A DNA stretch of 64,000 nt, taken from assembly GCA_937941455.1 (NCBI GenBank), contig CALDHM010000013.1, positions 20,495 through 84,494 of the forward strand. Reading direction: 5' to 3'. Both the position numbers and the translations under genes were made by a program. The notes under the pieces are model-generated. The model did not search any database. It was not told the origin of the DNA and worked only from the letters and a program-made list of their open reading frames with translations. Positions 17,561-27,373 of this stretch are shown here, one piece after another. The DNA is from an uncultured Pirellulaceae bacterium. Its GTDB lineage: Bacteria; Planctomycetota; Planctomycetia; Pirellulales; Pirellulaceae. Numbering within the stretch: position 1 is the first letter of the stretch; every line of letters starts with the position of its first letter.

Positions 17561-19053
17561 GGTGTCAGCGGCGGGGAGCCGTCTTATTATTGGTGACGCT
17601 GTTGCTGTTGTTTTTCAGCTCCGTCGCGATCGCTTTAATCACTTATTCCCGCTCGGAGTGGCGGGCCGTGTCGGTTCATCATGACGAGTTAGTTTTGGAC
17701 AACCTCCTGGTTGCCGGAGAAAACATTTTGTTGACAGTGGGCAGCAGCAGTCGCCAGGACCTTAAACAATTGGGAAATCCTACGACCAGTCCCGAATTTT
17801 ACGGTCCGCAGAGTTTGCATTGGGATGAACAAGCAAGCGATTTTCGCTTGATGATTCTGCCGGTCAAGCAATTCCTGAAAGACGAGCCCTTGCTTTTCGA
17901 CTGGACGAACGAATCAGCAAAAATCAATCTCAACAAACTGATTGAATGGGAACGAAAATATCCCGGGCATGCTCTGCGGGTCCTGAGCGAGTTGCCGGGA
18001 ATGACCCCAGAGGTCGCTGAGAGTCTCCTGCACCGATTGGGTGTTGAAGTCGCCACGACACCGACGCTGAATGCGAATTCCCCAAAGAATATTGCCGAAC
18101 TATCCTCGCAAGCCGGCCCAAAGCCGCAGCAATTGGAAGATTTGGTTGGTATTGGCAATTCCACTTACAAGGATTGGTTCGGCAGCCTGGATGTGGTGGC
18201 TGACCAGCGCGGCGACGAAGCGAATAAGCCCACTTCGGACCATCAGCCCTGGTCTGAATTGCTGACCTTGCATAGTCGCGAGCGAAACGAATCGGCCAAC
18301 GGTACGCCCCGCATCAACTTGAACCAATCGGATTTAGTCTCGTTGCACCGGCAGCTGAGCGAACGCTTAGGTCGCTCAATGGCCGATTTCGTCGTCCTGT
18401 TTCGCCAATTCGGCGCTGGTCGAGTTGGGCGGCGGACCTCAGCTGCACAGCTCTCTATCGACTTTAGTGTACCACCGCGATTTCAGTTCCAATCGGAATT
18501 GGACTTAATCGGAGCGACGGTTGCCTTCGATAGCCGGAATGGTGGCCGGCAATTGGTTACCAGCCCGTTGCCCAACGATCGCGCGGCCTGGGCTGGACAA
18601 CTCGAATCGGTCATGGATCAGTTGACGGTTCACCCGCAGCCGGTGATCGAGGGCAGGATCAACATCGAAAAGGCTCCCCGCGAAGTGCTGATGGCGGTTC
18701 CCGGTATGGACGCGCTGACAGCCGATCAGATCATTTCGATTCGTTATGCGTTGACGGCGGATCGGATGCCGTGGATCCATCCGGTGTGGTTGCTCGAAAA
18801 AGGGATTTTGGACTTGCCAGCCATGAAAAAATTGTTGCCTCATATGACGGTGGGCGGGAATGTTTTGCAAGCGGATTTGTTGGCTTTTGACCGTCAGCGA
18901 GGGGTCTATCTCAGAAAAATCGTGGCAATTGACGCAACTTCCCCAGAAGAAGGCAAATTGTTCACGAAAGACTTTCGAAATTTGCCTTTACCTCCGGCCT
19001 TTGATCAACTATTGATAGGGAGGGCGGGGGAGAAAGTGCTCGCCGGACAGTGA
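17557..19053 (+). CDS. gspK: Minor pseudopilin GspK
   Basis: Tip pseudopilin of the GspI-J-K complex, 498 residues. The N-terminus MRCQRRGAVLLLVTLLLLFF has the prepilin glycine but no Glu at +5, as is usual for GspK. Two helix-hairpin-helix (T2SK) segments are visible: LSELPGMTPEVAESLLHRLG near residue 145 and NIEKAPREVLMAVPGMDALT near residue 370. It overlaps gspJ by four bases; the C-terminal DLLAFDRQRGVYLRKIVAID is a conserved-looking strand region. Confidence 0.9.
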   Translation: MRCQRRGAVLLLVTLLLLFFSSVAIALITYSRSEWRAVSVHHDELVLDNLLVAGENILLTVGSSSRQDLKQLGNPTTSPEFYGPQSLHWDEQASDFRLMILPVKQFLKDEPLLFDWTNESAKINLNKLIEWERKYPGHALRVLSELPGMTPEVAESLLHRLGVEVATTPTLNANSPKNIAELSSQAGPKPQQLEDLVGIGNSTYKDWFGSLDVVADQRGDEANKPTSDHQPWSELLTLHSRERNESANGTPRINLNQSDLVSLHRQLSERLGRSMADFVVLFRQFGAGRVGRRTSAAQLSIDFSVPPRFQFQSELDLIGATVAFDSRNGGRQLVTSPLPNDRAAWAGQLESVMDQLTVHPQPVIEGRINIEKAPREVLMAVPGMDALTADQIISIRYALTADRMPWIHPVWLLEKGILDLPAMKKLLPHMTVGGNVLQADLLAFDRQRGVYLRKIVAIDATSPEEGKLFTKDFRNLPLPPAFDQLLIGRAGEKVLAGQ

Positions 19054-19116
19054 ATGAAGTTCAACGATTGTGGAGTTTCGACCTCGCTGTTGACACCGTA
19101 AACAGGAATGCTCTTG

Positions 19117-20790
19117 ATGTTGCCCAAAAGTAGAAACTGTCTCGTTGTCGAATGGGATCGGCAACAGGCTCGATACGCTTGGGTTCAAGCGGTCGGTGCT
19201 CGGAATACCCTGCGGGCGATTGGCACGGTCCTAGCTGCCGATGGGGAATCGGCCCCGCAACTCGAATCCCACTTGGCGGACATCAAAGCCTTACTCCGGA
19301 TCAAGAACCCCGAGTTGATCCTCCTTGTATCCCGCCGCGAAATCGAGGAATGCGATACCAACCTGCCCTTGGCCAAGGGAGATGAACTCGCGCAATTAGT
19401 CGAACATCAGGCCCACGAACAATGGCCCGGTATCTCGGACCAGGCGATCATCGATTACTACCAGATGAATCAAGGCGCTGATGGCATGGTACATATTTCC
19501 ATCGCCGCCCTCGTCAAGGACAGACAAGCCTATTTCGAGGCGGCAGCCAAATCGGTTGGCTGGCGTCTGCAGGGGATCAAACTGAGACATCTTGCAAGCA
19601 TCCAACTACTGCAGCGGCAGGTGGCACTGGCTGCCTCGCCGCGCAGCGTGATGCTGAGCGTCAGCGGCAAGGACGCCGATTTGGTCGTCTTTTCTCAGGG
19701 ACAAGTTGTGTTCGTTCGCACCATTCCACTGGCAGCTGAATCGGACGCTCCGCTGCTCGCCGAAAAACTGAAACTAGAAATTCAACGAAGTCTGCTCGTC
19801 GCGACCCCTCCACCCAATGAAACCGAAAATACCGAATCACCGATTTTTATCTTAGGCAACGATGTCGAGTTGAACGAATTGGTCCGTACGCTCGACATGG
19901 AATGGCCGGGGCAGATTCGCGTTGTCGATCCTTTCGTTAGTTTTCATCGAATTGGCAACCAGTCGCTCGAGAGTGCCAGTCAATACGCGGCTGTCTTGGG
20001 CGCTGCGCTCGAGAGCAATCCGGCGACGACGATTGATTTCCGTAAGCCCAAGTGTGGCCAAAAAAATTGGTCTGGCTATCGGCGGGTGGCCGTTTATGCT
20101 GTCCTGGGCTGTCTGGTGTTGGCCGGCCTGATCGGCAGTGCTTGGCAACAAGTCAACGAGGCGCGGCAGCAAAACGCTGAGTTGAAGCGCGAATTGGCGG
20201 ATGTCGAGGAACAAATCGCTAGTTTGAAAAAACGAACCGCGATCGTCGATTATGTATCCCAGTGGCAGCGCGACGACATCAATTGGTTGGAGGAATTCCG
20301 CGGTCTCAGCTTACGCATGCCCAGTCGTAGTCAAACTCAAGTTCGGTCCATGAGCATGTCGACGAGTACGGGCCGCAAAGGCTTGATCACCATGAATTTG
20401 CGGGCGAGCAGCGAGGCCGCCATTGCCGAATTTGAAAAATCGGTTCGGGATGAATTCCACCAAGTGCGGACTAACCAACTCAGCCAAACAGCCCAAGAAA
20501 CCGATTTTCCGTGGCAATTCGGAGCAGCGATTACCGTCACTCCCCGCGACCGCCAGCAATTGGCCGAAGACCGACTTCTGGCCGATCGCAATGCGATGCC
20601 GCCACGGGCGATCCTGCCGCCCGTTTCCTCACAGAACCAGCCGCAACCCTCCGTACCAGAACCTCCGATCAGCGATGGTGAGATGGACAATCGCCAACAA
20701 CCGCCCGAGCAAGGCAGCGTGAATGACCAAGTACAGCAAGGTGGCGACGGCTTCGATGCCAACGAAAGAAACCTAGGAGGGGGACAATGA
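19117..20790 (+). CDS. gspL: Type II secretion protein GspL-like (PilM-like actin fold plus PilN-like membrane part)
   Basis: Inner-membrane scaffold that links GspE and the pseudopilus base. It has 557 residues from ATG 19117, which has AGGA nine bases upstream; an ATG at 19108 is too close to that site. Residues 1-300 resemble the PilM/GspL actin-like domain (LVVEWDRQQARYAWVQAV). A membrane segment VAVYAVLGCLVLAGLIGSAW lies near residue 323, followed by a coiled coil (QQNAELKRELADVEEQIASLKKR) and a ferredoxin-like periplasmic domain (residues 400-470, ending FPWQFGAAITVTPRD). The last 70 residues are Gln/Pro-rich. It overlaps the next gene by four bases. Confidence 0.8.
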   Translation: MLPKSRNCLVVEWDRQQARYAWVQAVGARNTLRAIGTVLAADGESAPQLESHLADIKALLRIKNPELILLVSRREIEECDTNLPLAKGDELAQLVEHQAHEQWPGISDQAIIDYYQMNQGADGMVHISIAALVKDRQAYFEAAAKSVGWRLQGIKLRHLASIQLLQRQVALAASPRSVMLSVSGKDADLVVFSQGQVVFVRTIPLAAESDAPLLAEKLKLEIQRSLLVATPPPNETENTESPIFILGNDVELNELVRTLDMEWPGQIRVVDPFVSFHRIGNQSLESASQYAAVLGAALESNPATTIDFRKPKCGQKNWSGYRRVAVYAVLGCLVLAGLIGSAWQQVNEARQQNAELKRELADVEEQIASLKKRTAIVDYVSQWQRDDINWLEEFRGLSLRMPSRSQTQVRSMSMSTSTGRKGLITMNLRASSEAAIAEFEKSVRDEFHQVRTNQLSQTAQETDFPWQFGAAITVTPRDRQQLAEDRLLADRNAMPPRAILPPVSSQNQPQPSVPEPPISDGEMDNRQQPPEQGSVNDQVQQGGDGFDANERNLGGGQ

Positions 20791-21725
20791 ACACGACTCG
20801 CCGTAAAGTGTTAATCTCGCTGTTCGCCATCGCGGTCGGCGGATACTTCGCCAACGATTTGGCAGAGCGGTTTTATTTCAGGCCGCTCGCGCAGGAAGAG
20901 CGACAAATGCCCGTGTTGGAGAAGCGATTGCGAGAGGCCAAGCTCCAATTGCAAAAGCTCGAAAATAAATTGTCGCTTCGCGAGCAGTTCGAACAGCGGT
21001 CTTTGCCCCCCAATCCCGAGATTGCTTCCTCGATCTATCAGGCTTGGTTATTGAATACGGTCGCACAGATCGGCATCGCCAATCCTCTTGTCGATTCGAC
21101 GAGCCCCGTTGACGAAGGAGACGCCACGCGGTTGTCGTTCAATCTCAAAGGGAAGGCAAACTTGCGGCAATTGGCACAATTCCTGTTCGAATTTTACCGG
21201 GCAGGCCATTTGCAACGGATCAATCAGATCACGTTGACACCGACTGCCAGCGGCGAACGATTAGACGTGCAGGTCGGCATCGAAGCGTTATCGCTCAAGC
21301 GATCAAAAAATGAGAATCAATTACCGCAATTGACTTCCGAGCGATTGGTTCATGATGCGTTGGATCCATACCTCGTCATCTCGCAACGCAACTTATTCAG
21401 TGAGGGTTCGGCGCCGCAAATCCTCAAGACGACACGTTTGACCGCCATCACCCAGGATCGCTTCGGCAAGAACGAAGCTTGGTTTTATGTAGAAAAGCTG
21501 CGCAAAACGCATATTCTTGCGGTGGGCGACGTTTTAGATCTGGAGATGATCTCCATCAAACTGTTGGCGATTGACACCGATTTTGTAACGCTCGAACTCG
21601 AGGGCCAAAAAGGTCGCTTGGACTTGGGCAAGACACTCAGCGAGTTTCGCCCGCAAGGGGCGACCCAGCCACAGTTGTCTTATCTTTGGCCCACCGCCTT
21701 GCTCCGCAGTCTGGTGAAGCCGTAA
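20787..21725 (+). CDS. gspM: GspM/PilO-like protein with GspC/PilP-like C-terminal domain
   Basis: Inner-membrane assembly protein of 312 residues. An N-terminal membrane anchor (VLISLFAIAVGGYFA) is followed by a coiled coil (VLEKRLREAKLQLQKLENKL) and a PilO/GspM-like ferredoxin fold (residues about 80-165, LSFNLKGKANLRQLAQFLFE). The last 110 residues read DPYLVISQRNLFSE..., then YVEKLRKTHILAVGDVLDLE and TDFVTLELEGQKGRLDLG, which resembles the homology region of GspC/PilP that contacts the secretin. This suggests a GspM-GspC fusion and could explain why no gspC is present. GGAGGGGG lies just before the ATG, and the start overlaps the stop of gspL (ATGA). The fold assignment of the C-terminus is by pattern only. 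Confidence 0.7.
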   Translation: MNTTRRKVLISLFAIAVGGYFANDLAERFYFRPLAQEERQMPVLEKRLREAKLQLQKLENKLSLREQFEQRSLPPNPEIASSIYQAWLLNTVAQIGIANPLVDSTSPVDEGDATRLSFNLKGKANLRQLAQFLFEFYRAGHLQRINQITLTPTASGERLDVQVGIEALSLKRSKNENQLPQLTSERLVHDALDPYLVISQRNLFSEGSAPQILKTTRLTAITQDRFGKNEAWFYVEKLRKTHILAVGDVLDLEMISIKLLAIDTDFVTLELEGQKGRLDLGKTLSEFRPQGATQPQLSYLWPTALLRSLVKP

Positions 21726-22256
21726 CGTGACCCTCGTTTCCCAGGTGGGTTTATTCTGGCGGGAAACGCAAATGCAGGTTGCTCACCTACTTGCTCGCTC
21801 CGTCGAGGCAAAATTCTGGGGCTTGAGGTGGTGAATTAAGATCGCTCCCAACCTAAAATCCCTAGGAGAACAAAGCATTCTCGGAAAAAAAGACATTCGC
21901 CGCATGCTCCTCCTAGTCTGCCTTGGAGCGATCGCGTCGCGTCGCTCGGTCAGGGTTATCGCCGGACGAAATATGGGCTGATATGTTATCGAGCAAGTTC
22001 ATATTCTGTAACGACTGGATCATTAAGATCAGCCCACGGCACTAACTTGTGGGCTGAAACTCGTCAGCTGCGGGGCATTAGCCCGCGGTTCTTGAAAGAA
22101 CTGGAGGCTGGCGCTTTCCGGCTACTAGTTTTGGCGCGAAACCTAGTTGCGGTCGAGTTCGGGATACAACTTGGGCATGTGCCCCGTGGAAATTTCGGTC
22201 GACGCGAGTGCGCAAGTCGGCCGAGGCCTTAGTGGACTATCGAGCGGAGAGACCGA
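21726..22256. other. Intergenic region between gspM and the symporter gene
   Basis: About 530 bases without a supported gene. The left half holds AT/GC-mixed sequence without a clear terminator. The right half contains dispersed repeat family 1 copy D. GGAGAGA at 22246-22252 precedes the GTG start of the symporter gene. Confidence 0.5.
22029..22120 (-). repeat. Dispersed repeat family 1, copy D (reverse orientation)
   Basis: On the minus strand this reads AAGAACCGCGGGCTAATGCC followed by CCGCAGCTGACGAGTTT, matching the core and tail of the copies at 14304, 31302 and 52296. It is flanked by a second short palindromic patch (AGCCCAC with GTGGGCT). Confidence 0.55.
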
Positions 22257-24035
22257 GTGACATTGCACGTGATCGATTTGGCGATCATCGCCATTTACTT
22301 TTTGGCCGTGATTGTGGCAGGGTTTGCCATCAAGCGTTGGGCGACACAGGGTATCGAATTTTATTTCCTTGCCAATCGGAGCTTACCTTGGTGGGTGTTG
22401 GGACTGGCCGGGTGTTCGAGTTATATCGACATTGGCGGCACAATGTCGATGGTCGGTTTGATGTACTATACCGGGCTGAAATCCATTTGGATCTCGCACG
22501 TTTTTTGGGGATGGCTGATCATTTGCTTCTACATGGCCTTTCAAGCAAAATGGATTCGCCGATCCGGAGTGATGACCTTTGCGGAATGGAATCGGACGCG
22601 GTTTGGTGAAGGGCGGGATGCCGAAATGGCGCGGGTGGCCGCCGCGTTGTTTCTGTTAGTGTTGATGATTTGCAACCTGGCCTTCATCGCGGTGGGTATC
22701 GGCAAGTTCGCGGAAGAGTTTTTGCCTTTCGCTCGTTGGCTCTCCACATTGATCGTGTTTGCGGCGGTGGGATTCTACGTGACTCTGGGTGGCTTTTTCG
22801 GTGTCGTGCTTACTGACATCTTTCAGACGATCTTGATCGCGATCGGCGCGGTCCTGATGACGGTGCTGGTGTTCACGACGACCGATCCCTCGGCCTTGGC
22901 CGCCGGTCAACCGCCGGCCTGGATGTCGCTGGAACCGACGTGGACGATGTGGAATGGCTTCACGACGGCAGTGCCCGCGGCGTACCAGCATTTCGACTTG
23001 CTGGGACCATTGTTGCTGGCAGGTGCCTTTTGGCTGATTTTTCGTGTCGCTGCCGGGCCGAATGTTTGGGATTTTCAATTCTTTTTGACCGCTCGCAGTT
23101 CCCGAGACGCTGCGGTCGCCGGCGGTGTGTGGACAGTGGCCTATTCCCTGCGTTGGATATTGGGGAGCGCGTTTCTGGTGCTCGGTTTGCACTACTTTGG
23201 TTCAACGGCAGGGGCCGATGCCGAGAAAATCATGCCCAAGGTGTTGCAAGCGCTACCCGTTGGTTTGTCCGGTCTGTTCATTGCGGTGCTACTCGCCGCG
23301 CTGATGTCGACGCTGGATGCGATGATCAATGTCACCAGCAGTGTCGTCGTGAACGATTTTCTGAAGCGCTATGGAGCGCAGTCGTTGGGGGAACGCCGCC
23401 TGGTGCAGGCTGGTCAAGTGGCGTCGTTGGCGGCGTTGGGTTTGGGATTCGCGTTCAGCATGTTCGTTGAGAATATCATTCAAATCTGGGAGGTGATGGT
23501 CCATGTGGTCGTAACGATGATTTTGGTCCCGGCGACATTTCGTTGGCACTGGTGGCGGTTCGGCCCCCGAGCGTTCGTGTATGGTATGCTCAGCTCGGCC
23601 GTGCTGCTAGCGCTGCGGGTTGCCTTTCTGCCCGATCTGCCGCGATATGCGACATTGTCATTGGATACCTTCAATTGCTTGGTGGTCACCCTGATCGCTG
23701 GGTGGACCTGCCCAGCGGCGCCCCGGGACGTGCTGGTCGATTTCTACGCGCGGGTCCGTCCGTTCGGCGTGTGGGGACCGATTCGCCGCGAGGCGATCCA
23801 GCGCGGACTGTTGTCGACGGCCGCACAACGTGAGCCGTGGTTGGATCTGATCAATGGTGGTTTATCGATCGTCCTGCAAGTATCATTGGCCATCATCACT
23901 TTTTATGGCATGCTGCAGAGGTGGACGCCGATGCTATGGGGGCTGTGTGTGGCCTGCGGCGTAGGGATCGTTCTGATGTTTACCTGGTATCGCCAACTTC
24001 CGGCTCGGGATGAAAACGTGGCGATACAGGACTAG
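22257..24035 (+). CDS. Sodium/solute symporter family (SSS) transporter
   Basis: Inner-membrane transporter of 592 residues with about 13 hydrophobic segments, a typical SSS family size. The first helix (LHVIDLAIIAIYFLAVIVAG) is followed by the SSS signature region FYFLANRSLPWWVLGLAGCS and SSYIDIGGTMSMVG, where the unwound first helix binds sodium and substrate in this family. A later conserved segment is ALMSTLDAMINVTSSVVVNDF (near residue 350). The start is GTG with GGAGAGA upstream. It is 51 bases upstream of the GH38 mannosidase gene, so it probably imports a sugar or glycoside for the following enzymes; the substrate cannot be read from sequence. Confidence 0.9.
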   Translation: MTLHVIDLAIIAIYFLAVIVAGFAIKRWATQGIEFYFLANRSLPWWVLGLAGCSSYIDIGGTMSMVGLMYYTGLKSIWISHVFWGWLIICFYMAFQAKWIRRSGVMTFAEWNRTRFGEGRDAEMARVAAALFLLVLMICNLAFIAVGIGKFAEEFLPFARWLSTLIVFAAVGFYVTLGGFFGVVLTDIFQTILIAIGAVLMTVLVFTTTDPSALAAGQPPAWMSLEPTWTMWNGFTTAVPAAYQHFDLLGPLLLAGAFWLIFRVAAGPNVWDFQFFLTARSSRDAAVAGGVWTVAYSLRWILGSAFLVLGLHYFGSTAGADAEKIMPKVLQALPVGLSGLFIAVLLAALMSTLDAMINVTSSVVVNDFLKRYGAQSLGERRLVQAGQVASLAALGLGFAFSMFVENIIQIWEVMVHVVVTMILVPATFRWHWWRFGPRAFVYGMLSSAVLLALRVAFLPDLPRYATLSLDTFNCLVVTLIAGWTCPAAPRDVLVDFYARVRPFGVWGPIRREAIQRGLLSTAAQREPWLDLINGGLSIVLQVSLAIITFYGMLQRWTPMLWGLCVACGVGIVLMFTWYRQLPARDENVAIQD

Positions 24036-24086
24036 CGGCTGACGAAGACCGATGTCGATAGCACAACAGGAAAAGGAGTTGTCACG

Positions 24087-26549
24087 ATGACAAAACCGAC
24101 ACTTCATTTGATCTGCAATGCGCATCTCGATCCGGTATGGCAATGGCGCTGGGAAGAAGGTTGTGCGGAGGCCTTGTCGACATTTGGCACGGCCGTGGAT
24201 TTGCTGGCTGAGCATCCCAGCTTGATCTTCAATCACAATGAGTCGGTTTTATATCGCTGGGTCGAGCACCACGATCCGCAGTTGTTCGCGGAGATTCGCC
24301 GCTGGGTGGCGGCGGGACGTTGGTCGATTGCGGGGGGATGGTACTTGCAGCCGGACGCGAATTTGCCGGGGCTGGAAGCGTTCGTGCGGCACATCGCCGA
24401 AGGGCGGCAATATTTTTGGCAGCGATTCGGTGTGCGTCCGCGGGTGGCTTACAACTTCGATTCGTTCGGCCATCACGGAGGATTGCCGCAGCTGTTGCGC
24501 TTGGCCGGCTATGAGATGTACGTCCACATGCGACCGGATGTCAACGATTTGACGCTGCCATCCGACGTTTATCGATGGCAAGGAGTGGACGGGTCGGAAA
24601 TTTTAGCGTTACGGATCGCGGTGGGGCTGTACCACACCGAGCGGGACAACATCGGGCAACGACTGGCGGAAGGCCGCGCGTTGGCTTTGCGGCTCGGGCG
24701 CGATGTTCCCGTATTCTGGGGCTTGGGTAATCACGGCGGAGGAGCCACGCGGGAAGACCTGCGGATCATCGACGACTTCATGCGCTCACAGACCGATGTT
24801 CAGGTCGTCCATAGTACCTTGGAGCAAGTGCTCGACAGTCTGCAGCCATGGGCAGCGACCGCGCCGCTCGTGCAAGGCGATTTGCAACGGGTCTTCACCG
24901 GTTGTTACACGTCCCTGTCGCGAATCAAGCGACGAGCGCGGACGAGTCTGGCTGGGCTCGTGCAGTGCGAAGCGCTGTGCACGGCGGCCTGGTGGCAAGG
25001 GCAACAGGCGTATCCCGCGGCGACGCTGGACAGCCTGTGGCGCGATCACCTTTTCAATGACTTCCATGATATTCTGCCGGGGACTTGTACCGAGCCTGCT
25101 GAGCAGGACGCGCTCGATGCCTACGGCCGCGTGTCGCACACACTGCGGCAATTGCGATTGGCGGCAGTGACGGACTTGTTCGTCGGAGAGCCGCAACAAT
25201 GCGACTTGCCAGTGCTTGTGGCCCATACGAATCTGGCACTGGATAACGTGCCCATCGAGATCGAATTCATGGTCGATCATCGGCCTTTGTGGACTGGGCT
25301 GTGGCACACCCGTTTGTACGCGGCCGGTGGTGAGGAAATTCCGGCTCAAGAGGAGCAGCCGGCCGCGCGACTTCCTTTCAATGATTGGCGACGAAAACTT
25401 GTGGCGATGGTCGAACCTCCCGCCCTCGGGCTGCAGCCGTTGGAAATCAAGCGGTTCGCGGGGTTACAAGAAAGCAATCCCGCCGTCCCGACGCTGCGGC
25501 ACCAGTTCGATGAGCGGCTGGGCCTGGTGAACGAGCTCTACACCAGTGCAGGAGCCCAATGTCTGACCGGACCTTTGCTCGCGCCGTTGGTCGTCAGCGA
25601 TGAGGGTGATTCCTGGGGGACCGGATATTGGGAGTACAACGAGGTCACCGGTCACTTCGAACTTGAGCAGCCGCCGCGGCTGCTCTTCGCCGGCCCCATC
25701 CGTACTGTCTGGGAATCCCAGTTCGCCTTTCGATCGAGTCGACTGATGTTACAGACGATCGCTTACAGCCAGTGGCCAGTTCTCGAATTTCGATTTCTAG
25801 TGCATTGGAACGAGCCTCGGCAACGGCTCAAACTACAGGTGCCAACCATTTTCCGCGATACCTTGCCGCAATGTGAGATTCCTGGCGGAATGATCGAGCG
25901 GCCCAACGATGGTGGGCACCATGTTCATGGACGCTGGTTGATGATGTGCGGTGAGACAGCCCAGGGTCCTGGGGCAGTCGGCATTGTCAACAGCGGCCAA
26001 CATGGCATCGATTGCCAAAACGGGAACGTCCAGCTATCGGTGCTCCGCAGTGCCGGTTACTGTCACGAGCGCGGCCAACCGCTCGATCGTGGTCCGGCAT
26101 TTCGCTTTATGGATTTGGGGGAACATGAATTTCGCTTGTTGATTACCGCCGGCAGCCCCGACGAGGTACTGCAACGCTTGTCGGGCCTGGCCGATTGGCT
26201 TGACGCGCCTCCCGTGGTTTATGCCCACCTGCGGCCGCGACGCGCGGGCAAGCGTACCGAGTCGGAAGGGCCAGCGAACGCCGGAAGCCTTTCAACCATC
26301 CAACCGCTGCGTGATTTCGTGTCGGTCGAGCCTGCAACAGTTCGCCTGGTCGCCTGCAAAAAGGCGTTCGCCGCCGAGGCGCTGGTGCTGCGCCTCCACG
26401 AAACGATTGGCAGAAGTTGTTCCGCCCGCATCAAGGTCGCCGGCTTATCGGATAAAATCGAGGTATCGTTCCGTCCGTTCGAATTGAGGACGCTGCGCGT
26501 CGAACGAAACGGCCAAGTCAGCGCGGTGAATCTGATCGACGAAGTCTAG
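24087..26549 (+). CDS. Glycoside hydrolase family 38 (alpha-mannosidase-like)
   Basis: Enzyme of 820 residues that should cleave alpha-mannosides with retention. The start MTKPTLHLICNAHLDPVWQW carries the zinc-binding His13-x-Asp15 motif of GH38. The catalytic nucleophile is expected at Asp125 in YNFDSFGHHGGLPQLL. Other family-like parts are GGWYLQPDANLPGLEAFVRH and HLFNDFHDILPGTC, which supplies the other His/Asp region. The C-terminal half has the beta-sandwich region typical of the family. There is no signal peptide, so it is cytoplasmic, consistent with the upstream symporter. AAGGAG lies about nine bases before the ATG. Eight bases separate it from the dioxygenase gene. Confidence 0.92.
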   Translation: MTKPTLHLICNAHLDPVWQWRWEEGCAEALSTFGTAVDLLAEHPSLIFNHNESVLYRWVEHHDPQLFAEIRRWVAAGRWSIAGGWYLQPDANLPGLEAFVRHIAEGRQYFWQRFGVRPRVAYNFDSFGHHGGLPQLLRLAGYEMYVHMRPDVNDLTLPSDVYRWQGVDGSEILALRIAVGLYHTERDNIGQRLAEGRALALRLGRDVPVFWGLGNHGGGATREDLRIIDDFMRSQTDVQVVHSTLEQVLDSLQPWAATAPLVQGDLQRVFTGCYTSLSRIKRRARTSLAGLVQCEALCTAAWWQGQQAYPAATLDSLWRDHLFNDFHDILPGTCTEPAEQDALDAYGRVSHTLRQLRLAAVTDLFVGEPQQCDLPVLVAHTNLALDNVPIEIEFMVDHRPLWTGLWHTRLYAAGGEEIPAQEEQPAARLPFNDWRRKLVAMVEPPALGLQPLEIKRFAGLQESNPAVPTLRHQFDERLGLVNELYTSAGAQCLTGPLLAPLVVSDEGDSWGTGYWEYNEVTGHFELEQPPRLLFAGPIRTVWESQFAFRSSRLMLQTIAYSQWPVLEFRFLVHWNEPRQRLKLQVPTIFRDTLPQCEIPGGMIERPNDGGHHVHGRWLMMCGETAQGPGAVGIVNSGQHGIDCQNGNVQLSVLRSAGYCHERGQPLDRGPAFRFMDLGEHEFRLLITAGSPDEVLQRLSGLADWLDAPPVVYAHLRPRRAGKRTESEGPANAGSLSTIQPLRDFVSVEPATVRLVACKKAFAAEALVLRLHETIGRSCSARIKVAGLSDKIEVSFRPFELRTLRVERNGQVSAVNLIDEV

Positions 26550-26557
26550 ATAACGCT

Positions 26558-27367
26558 ATGCACACCACCACGTTTTCGCCACAATCACTTTCGGAAGCTC
26601 GGCAACAATACGAGCGCGATGGCTATGCGATCTTTCGCAATGTCTTGGATGCCAATTTGATCGCCGAGGCGCGGGATCATGTCGAGTGGCTGATGCGAAA
26701 AAATCCCCATCTGCGCCCAGAACAATTTCATCATCCGCTGATGCGCAACGATCCCTTCTGGGTGCGGCTCATCAGCGATGACCGCTTGCTGGACGTCGCC
26801 GAGCAGTTCATCGGCCCGCACATCGCGCTCTTTTCGTCCCATTACATTTGCAAGCCACCGCGCGATGGCCAAGCTGTCCTTTGGCACCAAGATGGCTCCT
26901 ACTGGCCATTGGACCCCATGGAAGTGATCACGCTCTGGCTAGCGGTCGACGACTCGACCACCGAAAACGGATGCCTGCGCGTGATTCCCGGGACACAACA
27001 TCTCAGTTTGCAACCGATGCAGGCGCGTCAGGATATGGCTAATGTGCTGGAGTCGGAAATCGATCCTGCTCTGGTGGACGAGAGCAAGGCGATCGATGTC
27101 GAATTGCAGGCTGGCGACGTTTCGGTACATCATCCGAATGTTATCCATGGCTCTAACGCCAACACATCCGAACGGCGACGCTGCGGTCTGACGATCCGCT
27201 ATATTCCCACGACGACGCGCGTGACCAATGCGGACTTTTTCGAGAATCTGTTTTTGCTCCGGGGCAATCCTGTGCCAGGCATCAACTCCTATCGGCCGTT
27301 TCCGCCTTACCGGGCCGGTGAGCACATGGAGTTTCGCGGCTGCACAACATGGCCTCAGCGCGGATAG
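26558..27367 (+). CDS. Phytanoyl-CoA dioxygenase (PhyH) family protein
   Basis: Fe(II)/2-oxoglutarate-dependent oxygenase of 269 residues. The iron-binding facial triad is visible: His110-x-Asp112 (HQDGSYWPL) and distal His197 (NVIHGSNANTSERRR). The Arg in that last segment or in GLTIRY is the probable 2-oxoglutarate ligand. PhyH family members in bacteria act on many substrates; here the neighbours suggest a carbohydrate-linked or small-polyol substrate, which is inference. It sits between the mannosidase and ribokinase genes in the same operon, with gaps of 8 and 0-6 bases. Confidence 0.88.
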   Translation: MHTTTFSPQSLSEARQQYERDGYAIFRNVLDANLIAEARDHVEWLMRKNPHLRPEQFHHPLMRNDPFWVRLISDDRLLDVAEQFIGPHIALFSSHYICKPPRDGQAVLWHQDGSYWPLDPMEVITLWLAVDDSTTENGCLRVIPGTQHLSLQPMQARQDMANVLESEIDPALVDESKAIDVELQAGDVSVHHPNVIHGSNANTSERRRCGLTIRYIPTTTRVTNADFFENLFLLRGNPVPGINSYRPFPPYRAGEHMEFRGCTTWPQRG

Positions 27368-27373
27368 GTGGAC

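Noticed and set aside
22208..22609. 133-residue frame overlapping the symporter start
   Set aside because: It overlaps the symporter in another frame and has no family features.
24786..25349. 187-residue minus-strand frame inside the mannosidase gene
   Set aside because: Antisense to a gene with clear GH38 catalytic motifs; shadow frame.
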